In this document: positions 1 through 11,420 of the stretch, one piece after another | Numbering within the stretch: position 1 is the stretch's first letter | How the letters are laid out: every line of letters starts with the position of its first letter | Assembly: GCA_963930775.1 (NCBI GenBank) | Contig: OZ005697.1 | Span: 6,284,292-6,348,291, forward strand | Reading direction: 5' to 3' | From: Cliona cf. orientalis | Taxonomy: Eukaryota > Porifera > Demospongiae > Clionaida > Clionaidae | Length of the DNA: 64,000 bases | The notes under the pieces: model-generated | Database searches by the model: none | What the model was told of the DNA's origin: nothing | Seen by the model: only the letters and a program-made list of their open reading frames with translations | Position numbers and translations under genes: made by a program

Positions 1-870
1 GGGCCTTCATGTCTCTAAATCACGTACATGTAGATCCCTTGGACTCAGTATCTAACTATTATTTACAATAATAATAATTATGTCTAGTAAGAATTATTGT
101 GAGGCCAAGCATGGTCATATCATGTGATACAATATTGAAACAGAAGCTACAATCTATAGCAGCCCTATACTGAAGCTCCAGTATCCAAGAATTAGTGGTT
201 GAGTACATGCACAGCACCATGGCATAGTTATATCATGGACTGACGAGAGATTCTTGACTATCATATAGTCGGTAGGGTAGACTCTACAAGTATGGATGGC
301 CTGGACACTCCACATAATACATTACAAATACCCAAATATCTCAAAACTGGTAACTTTTTCAAAATCAGAATCTCCAGTAATTAATAAGACCAAGATCATT
401 CATCAAAACAATAGAACCAGATGTTAAAACCATATGTCATTCTTTCTTTCACTTGAAGAAGCACTATAATACTTGGCCCTGCTCCGATCGATGGACTATC
501 GGTGAACGACAGCGAAGTCAATTCGTTCAAGTCTCTGGTCTTCAAAAAATTGATGCAGAAATTTGGACTTTGTTTACATCTGGAAATGGTTGATGTTCGT
601 GTTTCCGACTAAACCGCATTAAAACATACATGTATGTGGACTGTGTCCGTGCGCAATCATCTATAAATTGCGCGTCGAATACTATCCCATAACCTTAATT
701 GGGTAAAGGTCGTCACATTTATGTGCACATGGGCAGAAAACATTGCCAATCCATGGCTTTCCATATGGGGGAACTTCAAAGTGCCAAACTTTAATTCTAA
801 CTAAGGTGTGAATCAAAATTCCTGAAGATCAAATCCCTAGTTTTGATCTATTCTGTGTGCCTATATAAAA
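1..870. repeat. Non-coding part of a segmental duplication
   Basis: No gene is seen here. The first ~90 bases recur at about 19021-19100. The stretch from about 258 to 425 recurs at 23755-23925 and, inverted, at about 59540-59735. The stretch from about 470 to 870 recurs at 25490-25900. This is the left part of the repeated block that also carries the Crypton-like remnant and the transporter gene. Confidence 0.75.
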
Positions 871-1284
871 TAATTATGGCACGAATTGCATTATGGATCC
901 CTAAGACTTCTTCTTCCCTATTCCTTTTTCTTTTTTCAAGCATAGTTCATCCAAAGTGGTAAAATAGCTCCACATTGAACTGCCCATATATAAAAAAAAG
1001 ACAATGTCTTTTGTAGTATAATGAGCAAGGGAAAAAATTCGGATCCAGAATAAGGATTTGAGGAAGCAAATTGAGTTTTCAAGGCTAAGACAGTGAAGAT
1101 AGTGGAGTTAAAGTGACAGAGAAAAGCCAAAGTTGAACACAAATCTTTTGCTCCTGAAGACTTGAAGAGCTGTATAGAAGCCAAGCTTCTGATATGGCCA
1201 CACCCACCGGGCTTCAAAACAAGGTGTGCTTTGAAGTGATGCTAATTTCTGTAGACGCGGACAGGAAAACCTTCGTGAACTCAA

Positions 1285-1796
1285 AAGAGATTCTTTTGGA
1301 TTTGGAATGGATGCTTCAGGTAGGAGATATGCTTTTCAGAATAGAGACGAGCTCACAAAGAACAGAAGGGAAGATAGTGAAGCTGAAGAAGGTGGATTTA
1401 TGTATGAGAGACAGGACGATCCAATGTGTTCTGTATATTCCCTTGATATATATACCGGTATATCAAAATTGAATCCTGAGTGTGATGCTTTCTTTCAACG
1501 ACGTAAGAAACAAACCACTGAAGGATCCTTTGCATGCTGGGTACGATAAACAGGTGGTCGGTACTAACACTCTAGGGAGTAAAATGAAAACCCTCTCAAA
1601 ACATGCTCAGCTATCAAGGGAATACACAAATCACTCGATCCGAGCCACTTCTGTCACTATTCTTGACCAGTGTGGATTTGAAGTACGTCATATCATGTGT
1701 ATTAGTGGACATAAGAGTGAAACCAGCATCTGCAGTTACACCAGCAAGACCAGTGATGAAGTTAAGCTTGCCCTGCAAGTCCAGTGGTTTAAATAA
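1285..1796 (+). pseudogene. Crypton-like (DUF3504-type) tyrosine recombinase remnant, copy 1
   Basis: The reading around 1307-1540 gives the DxxGRxY...RDELTKN...LNPECDAFFQR segment. The next frame, to 1796, gives WYDK...YTNHSIRATSV...ISGHKSETSICSY. This is the C-terminal catalytic region of Crypton-type / DUF3504 tyrosine recombinases: the Arg of HSIRAT, the His of SGHK and a downstream Tyr occupy the expected positions of the active-site set. Such enzymes cut and rejoin DNA during transposition. One extra G between Trp and Tyr near 1540 shifts the frame, and no N-terminal half is recognisable, so this is a dead remnant. A second, differently broken copy lies at 26280-26720. Family assignment is from motif pattern only. 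Confidence 0.72.
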
Positions 1797-1985
1797 TGCC
1801 TTATGTGATGTACCAAACAAACTCCCAATAATAGGACACAACTCGACTACCCCAACAGAGCCCCTTCAAGATATTCAGAATTCACACAGAAAAAAACTGT
1901 TATTATAGATTCCACAATGTCAAGCAGCAAAAGCCAATTTAAAATTAGCTTTTACAACTGTACAGTGCACATCCTCAACAAGTAA

Positions 1986-2012
1986 CCATCATCATCATCA
2001 TCATCATCATCA
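1986..2012. repeat. ATC/CAT trinucleotide microsatellite
   Basis: About nine tandem cat/atc units lie in the non-coding stretch between the recombinase remnant and the inverted-repeat element at 2635. A second, looser tcat-rich run lies at about 2450-2520. Confidence 0.8.
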
Positions 2013-2634
2013 ATCATGAACAATATACTATAATAATGTCTTCTAACATGCATGCTATATGCTATATACATTAAGCCATACAGTATCCATGACTGGTATA
2101 TTATATGAAAAAAGTAGACTACATCCCGAGTCCCTCATGAAAGGTAGCCGCCATAAATTCAAACTAGGACACGTCGACAAACTGCGCATGTTCCGTACAC
2201 GTGTACATTGGGGTGTGCGGCTTGAGCCGGTTGACCCGGAGACCTCCACCCTGCCATGTGCTAGACTGAATAGGGAAATCCCCCCGAGCGCGAGCTCGCC
2301 AAAGAAAGCAAACTGAGAGAATCGCCGTATATCATCGACAGTCCACGATCTCTTCTACGCTAGGTTCGAATTCTGGGTCCGAACACCCTGTCATGCGAGC
2401 TAAACATTTTGAAGCAGTCTTCACCCCAGTTTCATCAAAAATTCATAACTTTCATGATCATTTCATCATTACTTTCATCATAAATTTCGTCATCATTTCG
2501 TCATTAATTACCTCATCAGTCGGCCGAATTCTTTTTTTGGAATTGGGACTTGGGATGTAATAATAAAACGATGATTATGTATGACATTGTATTACAGTAT
2601 TAGTACTATATAGTATATAATAAAAGGATGATTA

Positions 2635-2763
2635 CACACTCCTTCATTGAATAGTGTGTTTATTACTACCCTCAGTGTTGAATATCCCAGTTGGCCTTTG
2701 GCATCGTGGAATATCTACACCTCGGGTATAGTAATAAATCACACTATTCAATGAAGGAGTTTG
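2635..2763. mobile_element. 129-bp inverted-repeat MITE with TA target duplication
   Basis: The left end begins CACACTCCTTCATTGAATAG and the right end is its near-perfect inverse, with about 35 bp of terminal inverted repeat including the TTATTAC segment. TA dinucleotides flank both ends. The same element occupies 27088-27618 in the paralogous block, where another element has inserted into it. No coding capacity is present. The TA duplication suggests a Tc1/mariner-type non-autonomous element (inference). Confidence 0.7.
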
Positions 2764-3113
2764 TAAGAATTGTATATTGTCCTAACTGCCACGAATGTTC
2801 ACAGTATTGCCACAAACAGTGGTCTATGATCTCCCTGCAACACTAGCTGCCAATCCCTGCCATGGCCAATCACCTATGATCCAATACTGCGGGCTAATTC
2901 ACTTGTTAATAATCAAGGGCTTACAAGTTTAATAGCTTGCAATAATACTATATAACAAGAAAACAATATTGATATGTGCAAAAGTATCTCAATACAAAAA
3001 ATCAATGTATGACTACATTACTAAGTCAATATGCAATGCATTTTTAAGAATTCTGCTACATATATGATTCCATACTCGACTAAGACAAGCATTAAGAGGC
3101 TAACTGAAACCAT

Positions 3114-4967
3114 TTAATCATCAAGACTATCAAAAGAATAGTCTTCAGATCCTCTTTGATCTATGTAGCGATCATAGATCTCCTCCACATCGTGTTGACG
3201 AAACATTCCCTCATCCCTTGTCCTGTACTTGTACCTCCTGGCTGCTAATGAGAACAGAATCAAACCAATCAATCCAGTCATACTTGTCAATGCAAGATAA
3301 ACAAACCCACAGTTAGTCACTGGAGGGTGCTCTATCATTTCCCTACTGGCCCACGGCTGCTTCAGGGACAAGGGAATGATGATAATGGAATTGAGGAACT
3401 GAAAGAGACCTCTTACGGCAAAGAAGACTCCAATAAGAAGACCTTTCATGGACTGAGGGCTCTGAGCTGAGATGAACTCCAAAATTGTGGCAATGACCAT
3501 CAATGTGCCGATTTCAAGAAGAAAGTATGGTGGGATAAGAACTGCCCAGTGCATGTCGAAAGTGTCAACAATAAACCTCTTGTGGTGTGATAGAGAAATA
3601 TGAAATACACACTGAGTATGATTATAGGAGTTCGAAACATTTTGCTGTACATGTCCAACGATGTCAGTAAGAAGAAAACACAAAATACCTAATAAGCAAA
3701 ACAAAATTCCAACACCTATCCTTGTGAAAAGCCTTATCAATTTCTTTCGTAAGAGAGAAAATAAGATCAAGCTGCATACAGGAAATAGTATCAATGATGG
3801 TAGTACAAGCACACCAGCAATTTCCATAAAATATTCCATTGGAATCTCGTCTTTGCAATACTGTCCGCTTCCGACAAAACGATGAAAGTGCATGCTGAAT
3901 AAGGGGGCAACAAAGTACGTACCTGGCACTTCCAAAGCAAATGCAGGACCCACAGCAAGCAAGATGAGAAGGATCCTTATAAAGGTCTTAACATTTTCCA
4001 CCTGCTCTGTAGTGAACGGTCCTCCAAATCTCTCCTTGGCAAAGTCCAGCCTAGATGGAATGTAGTCGTCAGAGTGAGTGAAGGCACTGCGTTGGAGAGG
4101 ATGCTTGTGGCTTTTGGCAAACTTGAAGACACCACACACCACCTTGTAAGGATTCTGATACCCAGGTTCACTGAGGAACCATCGACGTTTCCAGCAGCTT
4201 ATCACTAACAAAACTATCAAAAGTAATGGAATAAGTACTTGTATGATCACTACTGCAAACATCTTTTCATCACTGACACACTTTATCATATAAAGATTTA
4301 TTATGAGATGCAATGATCCAAATTTAAAAACCCACGTAGCATAATGAATAAAAAGGACTAAATACTGACTTGGTGCTTCAAAGAGTTGGTCTAATCCAAG
4401 TTGAATGAAGTTGGCCTGGTATCCTGCCAGGCCGATAATGAAAGCAAGAAGAGAAATGATAGCCAAAATGACAATCACACATGCAATACCCAAATTATGC
4501 TCCACGATGTGATGGATAGGAATATCAGGCTTTGATATACTCACCAAAAGTGAGATAGCCACCAACATAATAATAAGAAAGGATAAGATACAGATTAAGC
4601 TAATTATAACCACCTTAAGTCGTCCACAGCAGACATCAGCAATAAACCCACTCAGAGGATAGAACATCATGACTAGAGCCAAAATGGCATAAGGTAAGGG
4701 CTCATACATCGAAAATGTGGTATTGGGTCGTTGACTAACAAGAACAAGCACAGCAAAAAAACCTACAAGATTATGATATGTAACTCCAACAATGGCTGTC
4801 CATAGCAGGATGAGAATGGCCGCCTTTGATGGCAGACAGAGGTGCTTTGGTGGAGGACATGAGATGGCAGCCCTCTGCAGCTGGGGTTGAAGTGGAGAGG
4901 AGTCCTCCTCACTTGCAGTGTTAACCAGCAGACGACTGGATTCAGCGCGACAAGCTTTGTCAGCCAT
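3114..4967 (-). CDS. POT/SLC15-like transporter, copy 1
   Basis: An intronless open frame of 617 residues with about 12 hydrophobic segments. It matches the proton-dependent oligopeptide transporter (PTR2/SLC15) superfamily. The first signature is at about residues 102-118 (YPLSGFIADVCCGR); the second begins near 497 (EFISAQSP.SMKGLL) and is the typical POT transmembrane-10 motif. The central NPYKVVCGVFKFAKSHKHP and RLDFAKERFGGPF segments are shared by all four copies here. The start is the ATG at 4967 because copies 2 and 3 begin at the same point; the frame is open a little further upstream. The substrate is probably small peptides or related solutes at a membrane, inferred from family. TM1 lacks the ExxER proton-coupling motif expected in the family. 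The tail after about residue 576 is acidic (YSFDSLDD). Confidence 0.85.
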   Translation of the reverse strand: MADKACRAESSRLLVNTASEEDSSPLQPQLQRAAISCPPPKHLCLPSKAAILILLWTAIVGVTYHNLVGFFAVLVLVSQRPNTTFSMYEPLPYAILALVMMFYPLSGFIADVCCGRLKVVIISLICILSFLIIMLVAISLLVSISKPDIPIHHIVEHNLGIACVIVILAIISLLAFIIGLAGYQANFIQLGLDQLFEAPSQYLVLFIHYATWVFKFGSLHLIINLYMIKCVSDEKMFAVVIIQVLIPLLLIVLLVISCWKRRWFLSEPGYQNPYKVVCGVFKFAKSHKHPLQRSAFTHSDDYIPSRLDFAKERFGGPFTTEQVENVKTFIRILLILLAVGPAFALEVPGTYFVAPLFSMHFHRFVGSGQYCKDEIPMEYFMEIAGVLVLPSLILFPVCSLILFSLLRKKLIRLFTRIGVGILFCLLGILCFLLTDIVGHVQQNVSNSYNHTQCVFHISLSHHKRFIVDTFDMHWAVLIPPYFLLEIGTLMVIATILEFISAQSPQSMKGLLIGVFFAVRGLFQFLNSIIIIPLSLKQPWASREMIEHPPVTNCGFVYLALTSMTGLIGLILFSLAARRYKYRTRDEGMFRQHDVEEIYDRYIDQRGSEDYSFDSLDD

Positions 4968-5009
4968 CACACACTCAATCACATTTGTACTGCGCATCAA
5001 GTGCCACAA

Positions 5010-6958
5010 CTATTATGTATCCTACAAAGCCTTATAGATTTATAATTATTATAGCACATTAGTGGACAAAGTTAAATGCGTCACTCCGAGTCATCATAAA
5101 ACCATACTGTAGTGATGACCATATTGCTAACAATGCACGTTATACTGCTATTAAAAAGCCTCAGTAAACACAGAAGTTTCCCTTTAAGCACTGAAATGTT
5201 TATGCATACATACCCAAACAAAACTCTGCATATTTTCACTGCAAGACCTATAATATGTATGCAAAGTTGATTGAAACTGTATTAAATCTCTGAAGTTGTT
5301 TCAACATCACTATAATAATTATGATACATACACTATGTAGGTAAATAACAATGTCACTGTGTCTTTGTTCCAATGGAACATCACTAAATAAAGAGTGCAA
5401 TAAAGGAAGTACAAAAATCTCATAATTATGTATTATATATATTATTGTCCGGAGCCTGAGACCAAGCCTGGTTGGCATACCGTAAATCGCGAATATTTCG
5501 ATGTTAAAATATTTTCGGACACCATGGCTTGTGTGAAAATTAAACGCACGAAATACATGCGCGATATTATTAATGACAATGTGGTACAGGATCATTTGTC
5601 CGAAAATTATTTATCAATGATACAAATGTCGAGACAGCTCTATACTGAAGTACCAGCATCCAAGAATCAGTGGTCAAGTACATTCACAGCACCGTAGTTA
5701 TACCATGGACTGACGGGAGATTCATAACTACATGGTTTCATAATTGAGAGGTATACCACTGTTGTGCACATTGTTGTAATCCAGCCATTCAGAGTGTGGT
5801 TTACAAATCACAATTAAGCTGTTTCAACATTTAAAATAATATTATGATACATACATTATGTAGTTAAATGATGATGTCAAACATGTAGTTGTGTCTTTGT
5901 CCCAATGGAATATCACTAAATAAACAGCGTAACAAACAATAACTGCTCAAAAGGAGGTATAAAAAATCTCATCAGAATATAGCTGTAACAAATATTGCAA
6001 TCTGATTGGTCAAACTAATGCTTCTAACCAACTTAGAAACCTGCAGGTTCACTAAGTACGTTTACTAAATGCTACATTAAAGGTACTTAGATCATAGCTG
6101 CTGTAACAAATAATGCAATTTGATTGGCTACTGACAGGTATCTATATCTCATAGTCACCTACAAGCTTCTCATAGTCACCTACAACATTTTCATAGTCAC
6201 CTACAAGTTTTGCCCTCTGGCTCTTAGCAATACAAAACTATATGATCTAAACTTGTTAGACACCGTTTAGTCGGTTTTTATGTGATTTAGAATACCGCAG
6301 GGCTCTCATAGAAGCCTCACTTCGCTCGGGATTCTATATAGAGTCCTTGGGTCTTCTAAATCACATAGAAATCTCCTAAACAGTGTCTAACTAAAATTTA
6401 GTAAACCTACTTAGTATACCTGGTTGGTCTAGCATAGCAACAAGGCTGTAGCTATGCACGATAATTGCACATTACTGGTTCAAATCAGCGCTGTACTAGC
6501 CACTGCATGTACTTCATACATGTGTCCATGGCACCGCAATCAATAAAGCAGTGAGTGGTGCAATGACAACACAATTAGTGCATTAAAATGTTGATATTGA
6601 AAACATACTTCATGATTCAACAATGTGCATGTACACATACATTGTATGTATGTACAACGCTTTAATTTTACATCTACATCAATTTTGTTTACATGCATTA
6701 TGCATGTACATTAATACATGCATGTACATGTACATGTATATGTAGATATCATAAGTATCCTGTACTAATTTACAGTATGAAGGTACACACTTACATGTTG
6801 CTTCCCCTAAATAATAATATTAGGATTTTGCTCAAGAGGGGACAAAAACATACATACATGTAGCAGCAAATTTTAAGAGGGGGCAAATACAAATCCAGGG
6901 GTGAGTGAGGGGGGCAAAAGCACCCCGCTGGTTCCCTTGAAATAAACCATTAATAAAC
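5010..6958. other. Non-coding spacer, duplicated
   Basis: No gene is supported. The part from about 5300 to 5960 recurs next to copy 2 (about 18290-18460) and in the copy-3 block, where the complete BEL element landed at the equivalent of about 5355. The part from 6480 to 6790 recurs at about 38160-38480. The sequence is rich in TACATGTA-type palindromes. Confidence 0.6.
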
Positions 6959-7651
6959 CTTTGTAATCTTTGGCTCTCGTTTGGTAGCAAGTGTTTGATG
7001 TCAGCACTGCCGGTGAAAATTCCCCCCAGGTAGACCCACCTCCTCTGGACGTCTATCCAGATATCAAAGAGAGAATTGATCCTGTTCAGTCGGTCCTCCC
7101 ATGCCATGGCGTCGTCCTCAAACACCTTGAAGTAGGGAGACAGCTTCATGGCGGCCACCGAGTTGATGTGCTCTTTGACCTTGTTGAAAAGGTCATCCCA
7201 GCCACGGATTAGCCGGCACTTGTTCTGGTAGTTGATCAAGTCAAGTTCATAGGTCATCCAGGACTCCCGCACCTGGGCGTTGATAGGATAAAAATTGGCA
7301 TATCATTCCAAGCCCAAAATACAAGCTGCTAACAGGCCTATACCAAACCTTTACAAGCAACACATGCATGTGGACTAAAGTACATACATGTATAATCCTG
7401 CTACACATACTGTATTGTAAACATATGCATGCACACAATACCATCTTCAAGAACTCTTCCAGGGCCATTTCTCCTTGAGCCACTAGTATGACATCCTTGA
7501 CAATGCCCTCGTTCCTCTGCAGATCAACGGCCTAGACCTGGCCCAGTGTCAGATCATGAAGCTGCCATGCAACTCGAAGGTTCCTCATCAGCTGCTTCCA
7601 GTGATGCTCCTTCAGGGTCTCAGACTTCAGCTCAGTCACTAGCATGTTCAC
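6959..7651 (-). pseudogene. DYNC1H1: Cytoplasmic dynein heavy chain fragment 1 (two linker-region exons)
   Basis: Two exons on the minus strand. The first is 7651-7442 ([11 protein letters not shown]... to ...EEFLKM); the second is 7272-6959 ([18 protein letters not shown]...[20 protein letters not shown]). These are the highly conserved stem/linker residues (DHC_N2 region) of cytoplasmic dynein 1 heavy chain, the minus-end microtubule motor. Splice sites are preserved. The first exon has a TAG at 7532-7534 where Trp is expected, so the copy is dead. No further upstream or downstream dynein exons adjoin it. The fragment is the duplicate of 39084-39787, which lacks this stop but has a different lesion. 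Confidence 0.85.
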
Positions 7652-7781
7652 CTATAAAACAAAAGACATATTATGCTACATAATACATACATGTATGTAT
7701 ACACATTTTAAGCTGAGTTAGAAATAGTTCTACAGATTCTCCCTGGCTAAAGAATACAAACACTAATATGTAGTACCTAAC

Positions 7782-7850
7782 CAGGGTTTCATTTAGGGGG
7801 GGTGGAAGGGGTCACTCCCCCCCCCCCCCCCCCCCCCCCCCCCGCCCCTT
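7782..7850. mobile_element. Left end of a CAGGGTTTCATTTAGG-type element, truncated
   Basis: The sequence starts with the same terminus as the complete element at 36995-37894, then runs into a long C tract (about 7817-7843). No matching right terminus is seen. It directly abuts the 5'-truncated BEL element, so an insertion or deletion removed the rest. Confidence 0.5.
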
Positions 7851-7934
7851 GGACTGACTGCAGCCAACTACCTTGAAGCTGTCTCTATCCTCCAAAAGAG
7901 ATTTGGCAGTAAACAGCAAATAATCAGCAGGCAT

Positions 7935-8369
7935 ATGGATATCTTGCTAAATGTGGAGCCAGTAGCTTCATCAAATAACATCAAGGCTCTCCGCCATCTC
8001 TATGATCTTGTAGAATCCCACATCCGGGGTTTAAAGGCCCTAGGGGTCACGTCGGACTCCTACGGTAGCCTCCTCTCGCCCGTATTGTTGAACAAGCTTC
8101 CATCAGAGGTGAAACTTATTGTCAGCCGGGAAGTATCTGAAGAGGAATGGAGTCTTGATGCCTTGATGAAGGAGATGAGGCAAGAGATTGAGGCTCGAGA
8201 GAGAATTACCACGAACCAAGGCCAGACACAGCAGCGACGAACATCTGAGCGATCCTCATTGACGGCAGCTGCGTTGGTTTCTGGAGCCTCTCCTGGAAAA
8301 CCCCTTTGCTGTTATTGCCAGCTAGCAGCCGCACTCATCGAGCAGTTGTGGAGTTGTGACATCGATTGA
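7935..8369 (+). pseudogene. BEL/Pao gag remnant
   Basis: The frame gives a helical DUF1759-like gag segment (LRHLYDLVESHIRGLKALG and LLNKLPSEVKLIV) and runs into the zinc-knuckle frame at about 8356. The expected ~200 residues before it are missing because the element is 5'-truncated. Confidence 0.7.
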
Positions 8370-9255
8370 CTCATGCAAACAGATACTGAAGAGAAGTGGC
8401 CGTTGTTTCTCATGCCTCAGGAAGGGCCACATAAGTCGAGAGTGTCGATCCGTAAACAAGTGCCCCAAGTGTGGAGGGCGTCATCATTCCAGCATATGCT
8501 CCAAAAATAGTAGCACTCGAAATGTCGGCCAATCAACTACCCGAACCTCCGACAATCCGCCTCCATCACAGGAGCCTACTCAATCAACTTCGCCCCCTTC
8601 CCACCGCCCTGGTCTCAATCTTGGTGCCCCTGCGTTTGCCACGCCTTCGACGACGACTCTGTGTGTCGATACTGACAAAGCAGTTCTACTGCAGACCGCT
8701 CTTGCCAATGTCTACGATCCAGGAAACCACCACTCTACCTGCAAGGCCCGAATGATTCTTGACAGTGGCAGCCAGAGATCCTACATCACAGCCCGCACTA
8801 TGGATGCCTTGTCATTGAGATCGGTGAGTGAGCAGTATTTGTCTATTGCTGCATTTGGGTCAAGGGGGGAGGATCCTATGTTGTGTGAAGTGGTACGTGT
8901 TGGAGTGAAAGCAAAGCTTGGTCCAGACAAAAGATTGGCCCTGTTTGTGGTCCCCCATATTTGTGATGCCTTAACAGCCCAGCCTATTTCCACGTGCACT
9001 GAAAAATATGATCATCTAGTCCAGATTGATTTAGCAGATGCCGCTGACGGCAATTCTCAATTGGAAGTGGATATTCTAGTGGGCTGTGACCATTATTGGG
9101 ATCTTGTTACTGGTAAAACGCTACGTGGGGAAGGTGGCCCAATCGCTATTCAGACGACGTTAGGGTGGGTGCTATCTGGCCCTGTCAGCCCTGCTAAACA
9201 GCTTCCCTCAACTGTGAGCTTAATCACCCTGCTAAACAGCTTCCCTCAACTGTGA
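8356..9255 (+). pseudogene. BEL/Pao zinc knuckles and aspartic protease
   Basis: CFSCLRKGHISREC and CPKCGGRHHSSIC are two consecutive CCHC-type knuckles that bind nucleic acid. The ARMILDSGSQRSYI segment at about 8745-8785 is the active-site Asp region of a DUF1758/A17-type protease. The frame ends in a 38-bp-period tandem duplication at 9191-9266, which causes the break from the reverse-transcriptase frame. Confidence 0.75.
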
Positions 9256-11260
9256 GCTTAATCACCACGCACACCCTGAGAATTGATGCACAGCCTCATA
9301 ACACGAAGGAATTGAATGACACATTTTGGAGGCTAGAATCCTTAGGGATCTGTACCCCTGAAAAATCAGTATATGACGATTTTGCCGGTAGTATCCAATT
9401 CAAGGAGGGTCGGTACGAAGTAGCCTTACCTTGGAAGGAAGATCATGCCCCCCTGCCACAGAATTATGGGCTGTGTGAGAAGAGATTGCGGGGACTATTA
9501 CGCAGACTTCAGCAAGAACCGACCATTCTACAGGAGTACGACACCATTATCCAGGATCAGCTCTCTAAGGGAATCGTGCAAGTTGTCACTAACCCAGGAG
9601 ATGAAGGAAATGTCCACTATCTGCCTCATCATGCAGTCATTCGCAACGACAAGAACACCACAAAAGTGAGGGTCGTGTATGATGCGTCCGCCAGAGCCAA
9701 TGGCCCCTCGCTTAACGATTGCCTTCACACTGGTCCCAAGTTTGACCAGAAGATACTTGACATTCTTTTGAGATTCCGTTCACATCGTATTGCCTTGACA
9801 GCTGACATTGAAAAGGCTTTCCTCATGATATCTGTGACGGAGAGAGACAGAGATGTCCTACGCTTTTTATGGGTTGACGATATCTCCAAAGTGAACCCTG
9901 ACGTGATCAGTTTGCGGTTTGCCCGAGTAGTTTTTGGCGTGTCGTCGAGCCCCTTCTTGCTAAATGCTACTATCAAACATCACGTGGAGAAATTCTCTTC
10001 CTCTCAGTCAAGGAGCTTCTGCGATCTATATATGTGGACGACGTGATATTTGGAGCCAGCGATGAGGACAGTGCCTATGAGCTATACACCAATTCAAAGA
10101 GCATATTGAAGCAGGCCTCATTTAATTTGCGTAAGTTCACCACTAATTCTACTGGCCTACAAGAGATGATTGATAAGGCAGAAGGTGAGACAGTTACAGA
10201 GTCCAACAACCCGCAGATTATGGATTTGGAAGAAACATATGCAAAGTACACACTTGGAGCCATACAGCAACCACAACGGGGCGAACAGAAAATTCTAGGA
10301 GTTCGCTGGGATGCGTCTTCCGTTCAGATTCTTCTTGATTTCGATGATATCTCGAAAATTGCCGCCAACCTAGAACCAACCAAGAGAAATGTTGTCAGTC
10401 TCGTGGGTAGATTCTATGACCCCTTGGGATTTACTGCTCCCGTCACTATACGATTTAAAATCTTGTTTCAAGAACTTTGCGAGTCCAAGATTGATTGGGA
10501 CCAGCCCCTCAGCGGCCAGCTGCTGGGAAAGTGGAGTTTGTTGGTTGCTGATCTACAAAGGGGGCAGCTCATATCTATTCCACGATGTTATTTTGATGGC
10601 GTTGATGGTGAGATCACGTCCTACCACCTCTGTGGCTTCTGTGACGCTTCAGTAAACGCTTACGCAGCCGTGGTATACTTAGTTATACACACAGAGAGCG
10701 ATAATCTTGTGAAGTTTGTTGCATCGAAGACTAGGGTCGCACCCCTACAACACCAAACTATTCCGAGACTGGAGCTGTTATCAACAGTTCTGCTAGCAAG
10801 ACTGATTTCGAATGTGACCGACAGCTTGAGTGTGCAGTTTGATCTGAGTCAGCCAAGGTGTTACACCGACTCACAGGTTGCCCTGTTTTGGATAATAGGC
10901 AGGGAGAAGGAATGGAAACCATTTGTACAAAATCGTGTGAATGAGGTGCGTAGCCTCACCCCGATAGAATGCTGGAACCACTGCCCAGGAAGGGACAACC
11001 CCGCAGACGTACCATCACGTGGTCTGATGCCTCTGGAATTGTCAGTGAATTTGCTATGGCGTAACGGCCCAGAGTGGCTGAGTGAGAGTGTAAGCTACCA
11101 CGAGCAACAACCCAAGGAGATACCAGAAGAGTGCGTGACTGAAATGAAAGTGGCTGACAAGAGGTTGATTCACAGTCTACTGACAAGCAGCACCACCATC
11201 GGTATACATCAGATAATGAAATGCGAAGACTACAGGACCTCTCCAGATTGTTCAGAGTAA
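9252..11260 (+). pseudogene. BEL/Pao reverse transcriptase and RNase H
   Basis: The first frame (to about 10046) contains the palm region with VRVVYDASA and the LTADIEKAFL Asp. The second frame (from about 10034) continues with the YVDD catalytic box, then the RNase H-like region with GFCDASVNAYAAVVYL and CYTDSQVALFWI. A frameshift between the two splits the reverse transcriptase exactly at the catalytic box. Confidence 0.8.
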
Positions 11261-11420
11261 CTGCGGATGTTTTGAAGTTTGTGAGAGTGCTTAAGAACAA
11301 GGTGAAGACTGCAGACCTTGAGGAGGAGCTTCTGGAACCGCATGATGACCTTGCTCAAGCTGAGAGACTTTGGATCATTGAGTCACAGTCCTCATTGACA
11401 CAAGACAAGTTGTTTGAAAC

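Noticed and set aside
4968-5009. Longer start for transporter copy 1
   Set aside because: The extra 14 residues are not shared with copies 2 and 3, which begin at the MA(D/E) or MVDK methionine equivalent to 4967.
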